DNA of 64,000 nt from Duganella sp. 1224. GTDB taxonomy: Bacteria > Pseudomonadota > Gammaproteobacteria > Burkholderiales > Burkholderiaceae_D. Shown here in pieces: positions 52,794 to 61,479 of this stretch. The notes beneath the pieces are model-generated. The model saw only the letters and a program-made list of their open reading frames with translations, was not told where the DNA came from and did not search any database. The stretch spans positions 806,001 to 870,000 of the forward strand of contig NZ_JACBYS010000001.1 of NCBI RefSeq assembly GCF_013408245.1, written 5' to 3'. The position numbers and the translations under genes were made by a program. The number at the start of each line of letters is the position of its first letter. Within the stretch, counting starts at the first letter, position 1.

Positions 52794-53336
52794 TTACGCA
52801 TCGCCAGGAAGGACCACGTTGAGCGCGTAGCCCAATCGCGAGCATTCTTCGCGGTAGTGGCGCTGAAAACGGGGCAGGTCGAACTCACCGATTCTCTTCT
52901 TTTTATCGGCGAGTCCGGCGGTGGAGGCGTAGATTAAGGACAGGACATAGGGCACGACCTCTTCGCTGTTCAGTGATGTCAGCAGGGAGAAATCCGGCCG
53001 GACGCTGTAGTGGCCGACGTTGTACTTGTCGTCGATTGGCGGCAGCCCGAAATGGGAGCGGCCCGAGACGCGTTTTTGGAATCGAAAAGGATGGCGCGGT
53101 GTGCCGTCGGGCTTGGACCAGTATTCGATGAGTTCCAGATCGATCCACAGGTGCTCCATCGCTCCGCCGTAGTCGCCTTCGAGGGCGTTGCCCAAGGCTG
53201 TGAAGGGCTGGTGTAATGAAAAGGAGATGTGTTGGGTATCTGTATCACATCGGTTTGCGTATATGCCGACTTTCATGTGTGAGGCTGCTGGAATGATGGT
53301 GGAAGCGTTGGCCGGATCGTACCATTTTGTGGCCAA
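52794..53336 (-). CDS. Unrecognised protein, possibly the 3' part of a frameshifted gene
   Basis: A 180-residue frame from TTG at 53336 (the alternative is ATG at 53276, MKVGIYANRC). The sequence (EHLWIDLELIEYWSKPDG, RSHFGLPPIDDKYNVGHYSV) looks like a soluble domain but matches nothing I know. Coding character continues upstream of the TTG only in a different frame, that of the 53245-53643 ORF, so the two may be one gene interrupted by a one-base insertion or two-base deletion near 53335-53350. The stop is 12 bases before the 54-residue ORF. Confidence 0.65.
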   Translation of the reverse strand: MATKWYDPANASTIIPAASHMKVGIYANRCDTDTQHISFSLHQPFTALGNALEGDYGGAMEHLWIDLELIEYWSKPDGTPRHPFRFQKRVSGRSHFGLPPIDDKYNVGHYSVRPDFSLLTSLNSEEVVPYVLSLIYASTAGLADKKKRIGEFDLPRFQRHYREECSRLGYALNVVLPGDA

Positions 53337-53643
53337 GAGGAAATGCGCGCTTTGTCACCGTCAGTGGGTAGAACGTGTAGTCGTTCATCGCGTGGTCCCA
53401 TTTAATGTTGGTCTGGATTGCGTCGCTACTGTCGGTTATGACTACAATATCCCCTTTGGCCAGCAGTAGCGTCCTTTCTTTGCCGCCGGTGTTCAAAGTG
53501 CGGGAGAGCGCGACTCCCACGCTGGATCCCTTGCCGCCGGCGCCGGATGGCGCGTCGTCCGGCAGCTTGCAGAGCATGCAGGCACCGCTGGGCAGCGCAT
53601 TGACGTGGAAGGTTAAATCAAGTGACGCGATCACGTCGCGCAT
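53245..53643 (-). pseudogene. Unrecognised ORF, possible 5' part of a frameshifted gene
   Basis: A 132-residue frame whose first 100 residues look coding (LLLAKGDIVVITDSSDAIQT, NDYTFYPLTVTKRAF). The last 30 (RFHHHSSSLTHESRHIRKP) look like out-of-frame read-through, because the neighbouring frame there (LATKWYDPANASTIIPA) has the better protein character. It may be the beginning of the gene continued at 52794-53336. No ribosome site precedes its ATG, which overlaps the ATG of the opposite gene (CATG at 53641-53644). The plus strand is also open here from 53405 with the same wobble positions, so base composition cannot choose. Confidence 0.45.
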
Positions 53644-54820
53644 GACGGTTAACTATGGCGCCAAACCGGTGTTCGCCCGTTTTGATGGCCTGGGCGCTGC
53701 AGCGCTGAGCCGTTTCAGCACCGATCCCAGTGACTTTTCGCAGACGGTATCGCAAGTGAATGCGGATCCGTCGGTCGGCGCGCAAACCGTGTACAAAGTC
53801 GCCTTGACCATCAAGCTGTCAGACGGCATCAGCGTCAAGGTGAACCTGGAGAGCAAGGGGAATAGCCTGGCGCTCCAGGTCAACAGCAGCGCCAGGATGA
53901 GCGCTGCCGACCGTGCCGCGCTGGCCAGATTGGCCAACGGTTTTCAGAACGCCATCGACGGCATGGGCAATGCGGTGCAGCCGGATTTTGATGGCCTGCT
54001 GCAGTATGATCCTTCGCTGGTGTCGTCCATTGATCTGCAGGCCACCACGCAGGCCAATGGCGCGTTGGTGCAGAAGCAGACCTTCCATGCCGATCGGACC
54101 ACGCGCTCATTTAGCGCGGACGGGCCGGACGGCCAGGTCAACATCAGCGTCGATCTGCGCCAGCAGGCCATCATGGGCAATGCGCAGCGGCGCAAGGCCG
54201 GGCTGGACGCCTATCTGAAACAGTTCCAGGAAGCCGGAGCCCGGGGCCACGCGAATGGCGCCACGCTGGCCACGTTCACGGCGGCGTTCCAGCAGTTGAC
54301 CTATCAGCCGTCGAGCGAAACATCGGTCAGCAGCCTGCCGATTAATTTATCGGATGACGACCACGCGCTGCTGTCCGCGCTGCCGGACTTCAACGCGTCC
54401 ATGACCGACACGCCGACCTCGCCGAATCCGATGCGGCCGGGCGAGCGCGATACGTTCTCTTATCAGGTGTCGCAGCAGACCCTGGTCGGCGGCCGCGATC
54501 AGGCCAACCGCGCGATCTCGCAGCACCGCCACGCGCACCTGGAGGCCAGCTTCCACGAGCCGTTGACGGCGTCGCCGCTGGCATTGGACGATACGCGCGC
54601 GTCACAAAACTACTATTTCAAGCACGTTAGCGAAGACCGCGTCAGCGATACGCGGATCAGCTATCAGAACGGCCTCATGATCGGCGCCACGGCCGATGAA
54701 CATGTGTCCCGCTCCACCCAGGTGCTGAAGTATGTGATGGGGATCCTGACCGAGGACAGCACCACGCCCGAGTCCTCGGACACCCGGCGCGATTTGCTGA
54801 CGCAGCCGCGCCTGGGTTGA
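53642..54820 (+). CDS. Unrecognised protein, start uncertain
   Basis: A 392-residue product from ATG at 53642; the frame is open back to 53405 (471 residues), but that part runs antisense to the minus-strand ORF. The first half looks beta-rich (VYKVALTIKLSDGISVKVNL, LQATTQANGALVQKQTFHAD), the second half helical and polar. No membrane segment or signal is seen from 53642; from 53405 the N-terminus (SLLSVMTTISPLASSSVLS) could be a leader. No ribosome site fits either start. It may have lost its original 5' end. It ends one base before the opposite copper-protein stop (TGATCA). Confidence 0.65.
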   Translation: MTVNYGAKPVFARFDGLGAAALSRFSTDPSDFSQTVSQVNADPSVGAQTVYKVALTIKLSDGISVKVNLESKGNSLALQVNSSARMSAADRAALARLANGFQNAIDGMGNAVQPDFDGLLQYDPSLVSSIDLQATTQANGALVQKQTFHADRTTRSFSADGPDGQVNISVDLRQQAIMGNAQRRKAGLDAYLKQFQEAGARGHANGATLATFTAAFQQLTYQPSSETSVSSLPINLSDDDHALLSALPDFNASMTDTPTSPNPMRPGERDTFSYQVSQQTLVGGRDQANRAISQHRHAHLEASFHEPLTASPLALDDTRASQNYYFKHVSEDRVSDTRISYQNGLMIGATADEHVSRSTQVLKYVMGILTEDSTTPESSDTRRDLLTQPRLG

Positions 54821-55150
54821 TCAGGCGGCCATGGCGCGGCAGCTGCGTTCGCACGCTTCGCAGGCGCGGGCGCATTCTTCCATGCCGTCCAGTTCCAGGC
54901 AGCTTTCCGCGCAGGCGTGGCAGATGTCGGCGCACAGCGCGCACAGGCGGGCGCTGAACGGCGACCCGCTCAGTTGCAGGTTGGCCGAGGTTTCGCAGAT
55001 GGCGGCACAGTCCATCATCAGGCGAAAGTGCTCGGGTGCCACGTGCTTGCCGCCCATTTGCAGGCAGTGCGTCAGCGCGGTTTGCAGACAGGCTTGATGG
55101 CAGTTGGTGCAGGCATCGATGCAGTCCTGCATGTCGGGTATATCGTCCAT
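54821..55150 (-). CDS. Four-helix-bundle copper-storage protein (Csp/DUF326)
   Basis: A 109-residue protein with 16 Cys, nearly all in CxxxC spacing along four helices (DCIDACTNCHQAC, LCALCADICHACAESC, CARACEACERSC). This is the Csp fold, which fills a bundle with Cu(I). It has no signal peptide, so it resembles the cytosolic Csp3 group. AAAGGAG precedes the ATG at 55150; an ATG at 55168 is in frame but lies upstream of that site. It lies downstream of the GAF/receiver pair on the same strand, with a 27-base gap. Confidence 0.93.
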   Translation of the reverse strand: MDDIPDMQDCIDACTNCHQACLQTALTHCLQMGGKHVAPEHFRLMMDCAAICETSANLQLSGSPFSARLCALCADICHACAESCLELDGMEECARACEACERSCRAMAA

Positions 55151-55177
55151 GATCGCTCCTTTGCACAAGCCATCATG

Positions 55178-55606
55178 CTAGGCGCGCGCTGCGCCGATCT
55201 CTGTGCGCTGGGCCGCTTTGGGCGCCGGCGCGGCAAAAGACTCGAATGCTTCCAGCAGGATCCTGGCGCGGAATGGTTTGAGGATGACGCGGTTCACGCG
55301 GCGTTGTCGCAATTCCTGCATCAGCTCCGCCGTCGCCTGGTCGACCATGACGGCGATGGGAATGGCGGCGTCGCTGGCGGACAGGCCGTTGCGCACCTTG
55401 TCCAGCAGCGCCAGGTTGTAGTGGCAGTCGCCTTCCGCGCCACAGTCGATCGAGATCACGGCGCCCTGGAAGGCGCGCTCGCGCAGCATGCGCTCGGCCG
55501 CCTGCACGGTCGCGGCTTCGTGCACCGTGCCCAGGCCGAGCGAGCGCGCGGTCATCGAGACGGTCTTGCGCAGCAGGTTCTGTTCCTCCACCAGCAGCAT
55601 GTTCAT
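55178..55606 (-). CDS. Stand-alone receiver-domain protein
   Basis: A 142-residue receiver-like domain without output domain. The start ML-LVEEQNLLRKT replaces the acidic pair with Glu-Glu, the presumed acceptor is Asp in GAVISIDCGAEGD, and the conserved Lys is in VILKPF. The start at 55606 is fixed by ATGA overlap with the GAF gene. It probably relays a signal with that protein. Phosphorylation is plausible but the acidic pocket is atypical. Confidence 0.85.
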   Translation of the reverse strand: MNMLLVEEQNLLRKTVSMTARSLGLGTVHEAATVQAAERMLRERAFQGAVISIDCGAEGDCHYNLALLDKVRNGLSASDAAIPIAVMVDQATAELMQELRQRRVNRVILKPFRARILLEAFESFAAPAPKAAQRTEIGAARA

Positions 55607-56100
55607 GACGCCTCCGAGCGATCGGCCAGTTCTTCCAGCAGCAAGTCGCGCAGCGACGTCAGGATCGCCATTTCGGTGGCGTCCAGGTTGCGCGGTGTGT
55701 GGTCGATCAGGCACAGCGTGCCGATGGTGAAACCCGATGGCATCCTGAGCGGGGCGCCGGCGTAGAAGATTGCATGCGGCGGGTTGGTCACCAACGGATT
55801 GTCGGCAAAGCGCTCGTCCGCCCGCGCATCGGGAATGATGAACAGGTCGGGCTGCAGGATGACGTGGCCGCAGAAGGAGATGTCGCGCGCGGTTTCGCAC
55901 ATGTCGACGCCGACCTTGGCCTTGAACCACTGGCGGTTTTCGTCCAGCAGCGAGATGAGCGCGATCGGCACATCAAACTCCTGCGCCGCGAAGGCCACGA
56001 TTTTGTCGAAGCGCTCTTCGGGCGGAGTGTCAAGGATGAGCATGTCGCGCAGGACGGCGAGGCGTTCCTTGTCGTAATCGGGTATCGGGGCGGGCAACAT
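55603..56100 (-). CDS. GAF-domain sensor protein
   Basis: A 165-residue single GAF domain (ERLAVLRDMLILDTPPEERFDK, ALISLLDENRQWFKAKVG, FCGHVILQPDLFIIPDAR, GAPLRMPSGFTIGTLCLIDH). The same N-terminal segment usually precedes a diguanylate cyclase or kinase; here no output domain follows. It is coupled by a four-base overlap to a receiver-domain gene, so the pair may act as a split signalling module. It is divergent from the MarR-GNAT gene. Confidence 0.92.
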   Translation of the reverse strand: MLPAPIPDYDKERLAVLRDMLILDTPPEERFDKIVAFAAQEFDVPIALISLLDENRQWFKAKVGVDMCETARDISFCGHVILQPDLFIIPDARADERFADNPLVTNPPHAIFYAGAPLRMPSGFTIGTLCLIDHTPRNLDATEMAILTSLRDLLLEELADRSEAS

Positions 56101-56172
56101 GGCATCGGGCGGCCGGGGGCCGCGTAGTCGTGTTGTGCTTACTTTAACAGCATCGGCGGTGGAATAGCGTGA

Positions 56173-56191
56173 TTGTTGACTGAGTCAGCAA
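56173..56191. promoter_or_regulatory. Palindromic MarR-type operator
   Basis: TTGTTGACT-G-AGTCAGCAA, 9-base arms with one mismatch, lies between the divergent GAF and MarR-GNAT genes, 42 bases before the latter's start. It is probably an autoregulatory site. Confidence 0.6.
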
Positions 56192-56232
56192 TCTGTCGCA
56201 CAATCGGCGCATGTGAAATGACCGGAGTACCC

Positions 56233-57171
56233 ATGCCTGCCCCTGTGTTGAACGACCGCGTCGCCGCGGTCCGTTCGTTCAATCGTTTTTTCACCCGCCA
56301 GATCGGCGTGCTGCGGGAAGGCCTGCTGCACAGCGAATTCACGCTGACCGAGATGCGCGTGCTGTACGAACTGGCGCACCATGGCGACCAGCCATCGGCC
56401 GCGCTGTGCCGCGATCTGGGACTGGACCGTGGTTACCTGAGCCGCATCGTCGCCAAGTTTGAAGGCGCGGGCCTGGTCAGCAAGGTGCCGTCGGCCACCG
56501 ACGGCCGCTCCAAGCTGCTGCACCTCACCGGGCATGGCCGCGCCGTCTACGAGCCGCTGGACCGCCGTTCGCGCGAGGAGGTGGGCGATATGCTGTCGCG
56601 TTTCGATGAGGCGGATCAGCTCCGCATGCTGGATGCGATGCGCACCATTCGCGAGCTGCTGGATACCGAGTCCGGCCTCAAATACGCGCAACCCTTCGTG
56701 CTGCGCCCGCACCGCGCTGGCGACATGGCATGGATCACGCGCCGTCACGGCGCGCTGTATGCAGCGCAGCAGGGCTGGGACGACACGTTTGAAGCGCTGG
56801 TCGGCCAGATCTGCGCCGATTTCGAACGCGATTTCGATCCGGCGCTGGAGCACTGCTGGATCGCCGAGATGCATGGCCAGCCGGTGGGATCGGTGGCGGT
56901 GGCGCGCGGCGGCGAGGAGGGCGTGGCCAAACTGCGGCTGCTGCTGGTGGAGGAGCAGGCGCGCGGCTACGGCCTGGGATCGCGGCTGGTGGACGAGTGC
57001 CACCGCTTTGCGCGCGCGGCCGGCTACCGTAAGATGCGTCTCTGGACCACGGACCAGCAAAAGGAAGCGCGCCACATCTACCAGAGCAAGGGCTACAAGC
57101 TGGTGGCGCGCGAGCCGGTGCACGCGTTTGGCCAGGACATGGTCAACGAAACGTGGGAGTGCGATCTTTAA
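56233..57171 (+). CDS. MarR-type HTH / GNAT acetyltransferase fusion
   Basis: The 312-residue product has a MarR winged helix (about 1-150: FTLTEMRVLYELAHHGDQPS, DLGLDRGYLSRIVAKFEGAGL, TDGRSKLLHLTGHGR) fused to a GNAT domain (about 165-312: LRLLLVEEQARGYGLGSRLVDE, ARHIYQSKGYKLV). The ATG at 56233 follows CGGAG. This fusion is a known architecture of unclear target: it may modify a small molecule while regulating its own gene through the palindrome at 56173-56191. It is followed after nine bases by a penicillin-acylase-type hydrolase, which is probably co-transcribed. Confidence 0.92.
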   Translation: MPAPVLNDRVAAVRSFNRFFTRQIGVLREGLLHSEFTLTEMRVLYELAHHGDQPSAALCRDLGLDRGYLSRIVAKFEGAGLVSKVPSATDGRSKLLHLTGHGRAVYEPLDRRSREEVGDMLSRFDEADQLRMLDAMRTIRELLDTESGLKYAQPFVLRPHRAGDMAWITRRHGALYAAQQGWDDTFEALVGQICADFERDFDPALEHCWIAEMHGQPVGSVAVARGGEEGVAKLRLLLVEEQARGYGLGSRLVDECHRFARAAGYRKMRLWTTDQQKEARHIYQSKGYKLVAREPVHAFGQDMVNETWECDL

Positions 57172-57180
57172 GGAGATGGT

Positions 57181-59556
57181 ATGCGCAGGAGCGGACTGGC
57201 GGAGTGGTCGAAGCGGATCTTACTGGCGGCGCTGATATTGCTGGTGCTGGCGGTGTTGGGGGCCTGGTGGTATTTGCGCGGCAGTCTGGCGCAGCTGGAG
57301 GGCACGCGCCAGGCGGCGGGCCTGGAAACCACGGCCAGCGTGGCGCGCGATGCGCATGGCGTGCCGGTCATCAGCGGCGGCAGCCGCGGCGACGTGGCCT
57401 ATGCCACCGGCTTTGTGCACGCGCAGGAGCGCTTCTTCCAGATGGATTTGCTGCGCCGCGTGGCGGCCGGCGAGTTGTCCGAGCTGTTTGGCGACCGTGC
57501 GCTGCCGCTGGATAAGTCGCACCGCCTGCACCGCTTCCGCGCGCGCGGCGAGCTGGCGCTGAAGTCGATGCCGGCCGCCGATCGCGCGCTGCTGGACCGC
57601 TATGTGGCCGGCGTCAACGACGGTCTCCACGCACTGAAAACCAGGCCGTTCGAATATGCGCTGGTGGGCCTGCCGCCGCGCGCCTGGTCGCCGGCCGATA
57701 CGCTGCTGGTGATCTGGGCGATGTATTTCGATTTGCAGGGCAACCTGGAGTCGCGCGAACTGGCGCGCGGCTGGTTCCGCGACCACGCCACCGAGGAGCA
57801 GCGCGCTTTCCTGGCGCCGGAGTCGACGCCCTGGGACGCGCCGCTGGATGCGCAAACCATCGCCGCCGCCGACGTGGTCGTTCCGGCGGCGGCGCCGGCC
57901 TGGTGGGGCAAGCCGAACGGGGCCGATGCCGGCGCGCCGCTAAAGATGGCGCAGGCCGAATTCCTCAATACGGTGGGCAGCAATAACTGGGCGGTGGCCG
58001 GCAGCCGCAGCGACACCGGCGCGGCCATCGTCGCCGACGATATGCACCTCGGCATTCAGCTGCCGGCCATCTGGTATCGCGCCGCCTTGCAGTTCCCGGA
58101 CGGGAAGGGCGGCCAGCGCCGCATGGTGGGCGTGACGCTGCCCGGCGCGCCATTCGTGGTGGTGGGCAGTAACGGCCACGTGTCTTGGGGCTTCACCAAC
58201 AGCTATGGCGATTACCTGGACCTGATCGCGCTCGATGGCAAGGCGCTCAAGGCGGCGGTGGTGCACGAGGAGACGATTTTGGTCAAGGGCGCGCCAGCGG
58301 TAAAACTGGCGGTGCGCGAGACGCCACTGGGGCCGGTCCGCGAGGTGCTGGGCCGCAGTTATGCGGTGCATTGGGCGGCGCATCTGCCGGGCGCCGTCAA
58401 CTTCAACGCCGGCAAGCTGGAATCTGCCGACACGTTGGAGCAGGCACTGGCGATTGCGCCGACGCTGGGCATTCCGGCGCAGAATTTTGTCGGCGGCGAT
58501 GACAAGGGCAATATCGGCTGGACCATCGCCGGTCCGCTGCCGCGCCGTGGCGCAACGGGTGTGGCGTCCACCTATCCGATGACGGCCGATGATGCGGCGG
58601 GCCGCTGGCAAGGCTGGCTGGCGCCGGACGAGTATCCGAAGGTGGTCAATCCGCCTCAGGGGCAGATCGGTACGGCCAACAGCCGCCAGCTGGCGGGTGA
58701 GGGGGCGGCGCTGATCGGCGATGGCGGCTTTGATCTCGGTGCGCGCACACATCAGGTGCGTGACGACCTGACGGCGCTCGGACCGAAGACGGATGTGCAA
58801 AAAGTGTATGCGATTGGTCTCGATGACCGGGCGGTGTTCCTGACCGCGTGGCGCGAACGGGCAATGGCGGCGCTGGATGCCAGGGCGGTGGCCGGCCACG
58901 CGCAGCGCGCCGAGGCGCTGGCGCTGTTGAAGGACAGCTGGAGCGGCAAGGCCAGTGTGGATTCGGTGGGCTATCGCATCACGCGCGGTTTCATGTACGC
59001 GGTGTATGACTTGCTGTACGGCGGCGCCAACGCGCAGTTGGCGGAGATTGATCCCAAGGCGACCATGGCGTCGGTCAGCGCGCGCTGGCCGGTGGTACTG
59101 GCGCGCTTGCTGGATCAGCAGCCGGCCGGTTGGTTGCCGCCGCAGTATGCGGACTGGCAGGCCTTGCAGGTGGCGGCGCTGGATCGCGTGATCGCGGAGC
59201 TGACCAAAGATGGGCAGCCGTTGAAGGATGCCACCTGGGGCCAGCGCAATACGGCGGCCAGCGCGCATCCGATGGCGTCGGTGATTCCGCTATTTGGCCG
59301 GCAGTTGAAGGTGGCGCCGGATAGGCTGCCGGGCGATCAGCACATGCCGCGCGTGGCCGGGCCGACGTTTGGCCAGTCCGAGCGGCTGGTGGTGTCGCCC
59401 GGGCATGAAGAGCAGGGCGTCTTCAATATGCCGGGCGGTCAGAGCGGCCATCCGTTGTCGCCATACTTCCTCGATGGCCGCACGGATTGGCTTACCGGGC
59501 GGGCGGCGCCGCTGCTGCCCGGACCGGCGCAGCACACGCTGACGTTCACGCGCTAG
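57181..59556 (+). CDS. Penicillin acylase-family Ntn hydrolase
   Basis: The 791-residue product has a membrane-anchor or signal segment (ILLAALILLVLAVLGAWWYL), an alpha-subunit region, and a self-cleavage site at NTVGSNNWAV, where Ser267 would become the N-terminal nucleophile of the beta-subunit. The family hydrolyses amide bonds in penicillins, cephalosporins or acyl-homoserine lactones. Which applies here cannot be told, although acyl-homoserine lactone turnover is a common role in betaproteobacteria. AAGGAG precedes the ATG. It lies nine bases after the MarR-GNAT gene. Confidence 0.93.
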   Translation: MRRSGLAEWSKRILLAALILLVLAVLGAWWYLRGSLAQLEGTRQAAGLETTASVARDAHGVPVISGGSRGDVAYATGFVHAQERFFQMDLLRRVAAGELSELFGDRALPLDKSHRLHRFRARGELALKSMPAADRALLDRYVAGVNDGLHALKTRPFEYALVGLPPRAWSPADTLLVIWAMYFDLQGNLESRELARGWFRDHATEEQRAFLAPESTPWDAPLDAQTIAAADVVVPAAAPAWWGKPNGADAGAPLKMAQAEFLNTVGSNNWAVAGSRSDTGAAIVADDMHLGIQLPAIWYRAALQFPDGKGGQRRMVGVTLPGAPFVVVGSNGHVSWGFTNSYGDYLDLIALDGKALKAAVVHEETILVKGAPAVKLAVRETPLGPVREVLGRSYAVHWAAHLPGAVNFNAGKLESADTLEQALAIAPTLGIPAQNFVGGDDKGNIGWTIAGPLPRRGATGVASTYPMTADDAAGRWQGWLAPDEYPKVVNPPQGQIGTANSRQLAGEGAALIGDGGFDLGARTHQVRDDLTALGPKTDVQKVYAIGLDDRAVFLTAWRERAMAALDARAVAGHAQRAEALALLKDSWSGKASVDSVGYRITRGFMYAVYDLLYGGANAQLAEIDPKATMASVSARWPVVLARLLDQQPAGWLPPQYADWQALQVAALDRVIAELTKDGQPLKDATWGQRNTAASAHPMASVIPLFGRQLKVAPDRLPGDQHMPRVAGPTFGQSERLVVSPGHEEQGVFNMPGGQSGHPLSPYFLDGRTDWLTGRAAPLLPGPAQHTLTFTR

Positions 59557-59574
59557 GGCCAGGCGCCCGGCGCG

Positions 59575-61236
59575 TCAGGCGCGGCGGCGCGACGGCAGGG
59601 CGGCGACGGGCGCGGCCGGCTGCGCGGCCGGGGCTTTCACCAGATGCAGGTCGCGCGCGGCGGTGCGGCCGGAGGTCTGCTGCGCCAGACGGAACACCGA
59701 TACCAGCTCGCTCAGCGCGGTGGCCTGGTCCTGCATGCTCTGCGAGGCGGCGGTGGCTTCCTCCACCAGCGCGGCGTTCTGCTGCGTCACGGCGTCCATG
59801 CCGGCGATGGCGGTGTTCACCTGTTCGATGCCGGCGCGCTGTTCTTCGCCGGCGGCGCTGATCTCGCTCATGATGTCGGTCACGCGGCGCACGCTGGCCA
59901 CCACGTTTTCCATGGTGGCGCCGGCCTGTTCCACCAGCTTGCTGCCGTCTTCCACCTGCTGCACCGAATCGCTGATCAGTTCCTTGATCTCCTTGGCGGC
60001 GGCGGCCGAGCGCTGCGCCAGGTTGCGCACCTCGGTGGCGACCACCGCGAAACCGCGGCCCTGTTCGCCGGCACGCGCCGCTTCCACGGCGGCGTTCAGC
60101 GCCAGGATGTTGGTCTGGAAGGCGATGCCGTCGATCACGCCGATGATGTCGACGATCTTGCGCGACGACTGGTTGATCGAGCCCATGGTCTGCACCACCT
60201 GTGACACCACGGCGCCGCCTTGCTGCGCCACCGCCGACGCGCTCAAGGCCAGCTGGTTGGCTTCGCTGGCGCTGGCCGAATTCTGCTTGACGGTGCTGGT
60301 CAGCTCCTCCATCGAGGCGGCGGTTTCCTCCAGCGACGCCGCCTGCTGCTCGGTGCGCGCCGACAGGTCGACGTTGCCGGCGGCGATCTGCTGCGAGGCG
60401 CTGGCGATGGTGTCGGTGCCGGCGCGCACGCGCTCGACCAGGCCGGACAGGCTGTCGCGCATCGACTTCATCGCGAACAGCAGGCTGTTGCGGTCGCCGT
60501 CGCGGGTCTCGATGCTCACGCTCAGGTCGCCGCCGGCGATCTGGCCGGCGATCGCCACCGCGTAATCCGGCTCGCCGCCGAGGCGCTGCACCAGCCAGCG
60601 GGTGATCAGCGTGGCGCACAGCGCACCCAGCACGATCGAGCCGATCAGCAGGGTGATGATCCACACGCGGGCCGACGCATACAGCGCGTCGCCACGGGCG
60701 GAGGCGGCGTCGCCGCCGTCCTCGTACAGCTTGACCAGTTTGTCCACCTGGCCGCGCAGCGACACGATCAGCTTGTTCGACTCGCCGCGGATCAGCTGGA
60801 TGGCGGCGGCGTCGTCATTGCGGCGCGAGGCGGCGCGGATCTTGGCGTCTTCCGCCATGTAGCGCTCCCACATCGACAGGAAGTCGTCGTACAGCGCCTT
60901 TTCCTCGGGCGTGGCGATCAGCTTGACGTAGGTGTCCTGCATCTTGCCCAGGTCGACCAGGTCGTTGGCGATGACTTTGTCATACTTGTCCATCTCGGCC
61001 GGGTCGTTGGAGATGATGTACTGGAATTCGCGGGTGCGGATGCGGGCGATCTGCGCCTTCAGGTCCTGCACCACGCGCATGGCCGGCATCCAGCGCGACG
61101 ACAGTTCGGTCGAGGCGCTGTTGACCTGGGCCAGCTTGACGATGGCAAACACGTCGACCGCCGCCGCCAGCGCCAGCACCAGCGCAAACGCCAGTCCCAG
61201 CTTGGTCGCCAGCTTGAGATCACGTAACAAAGTCAT
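59575..61236 (-). CDS. Methyl-accepting chemotaxis protein
   Basis: A 553-residue chemoreceptor: first membrane helix ([21 protein letters not shown]), four-helix-bundle periplasmic domain with [13 protein letters not shown], second helix ([20 protein letters not shown]), HAMP, and a signalling domain with the hairpin tip [20 protein letters not shown]. The start at 61236 follows GGGAAGGAA; the frame is open upstream to 61344. The Ala/Pro-rich C-terminus lacks the CheR/CheB-binding pentapeptide. The ligand is unknown, and no che genes are in the window. Confidence 0.95.
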   Translation of the reverse strand: MTLLRDLKLATKLGLAFALVLALAAAVDVFAIVKLAQVNSASTELSSRWMPAMRVVQDLKAQIARIRTREFQYIISNDPAEMDKYDKVIANDLVDLGKMQDTYVKLIATPEEKALYDDFLSMWERYMAEDAKIRAASRRNDDAAAIQLIRGESNKLIVSLRGQVDKLVKLYEDGGDAASARGDALYASARVWIITLLIGSIVLGALCATLITRWLVQRLGGEPDYAVAIAGQIAGGDLSVSIETRDGDRNSLLFAMKSMRDSLSGLVERVRAGTDTIASASQQIAAGNVDLSARTEQQAASLEETAASMEELTSTVKQNSASASEANQLALSASAVAQQGGAVVSQVVQTMGSINQSSRKIVDIIGVIDGIAFQTNILALNAAVEAARAGEQGRGFAVVATEVRNLAQRSAAAAKEIKELISDSVQQVEDGSKLVEQAGATMENVVASVRRVTDIMSEISAAGEEQRAGIEQVNTAIAGMDAVTQQNAALVEEATAASQSMQDQATALSELVSVFRLAQQTSGRTAARDLHLVKAPAAQPAAPVAALPSRRRA

Positions 61237-61479
61237 AAAAGTATTCCTTCCCGGAGCAAGTGGCCGGCGCGAGTGTGGGGCGCCGTCCTGGTTTGTTATT
61301 AGTGGCAATGTGGAAAATTGTGATATTTCCCATGGGCAACGCATAGTATCACAAGATAATTAATCCCGCTTCTCCCTGCAGTGCAGCAAACACTACGTAC
61401 TTTCCGCATGTTGCGTCGCAGCATGGTTCTGCTTTAGTATGCGGAAATATTTCCTTGCGGCATTTTTATGGAGGTTCGG

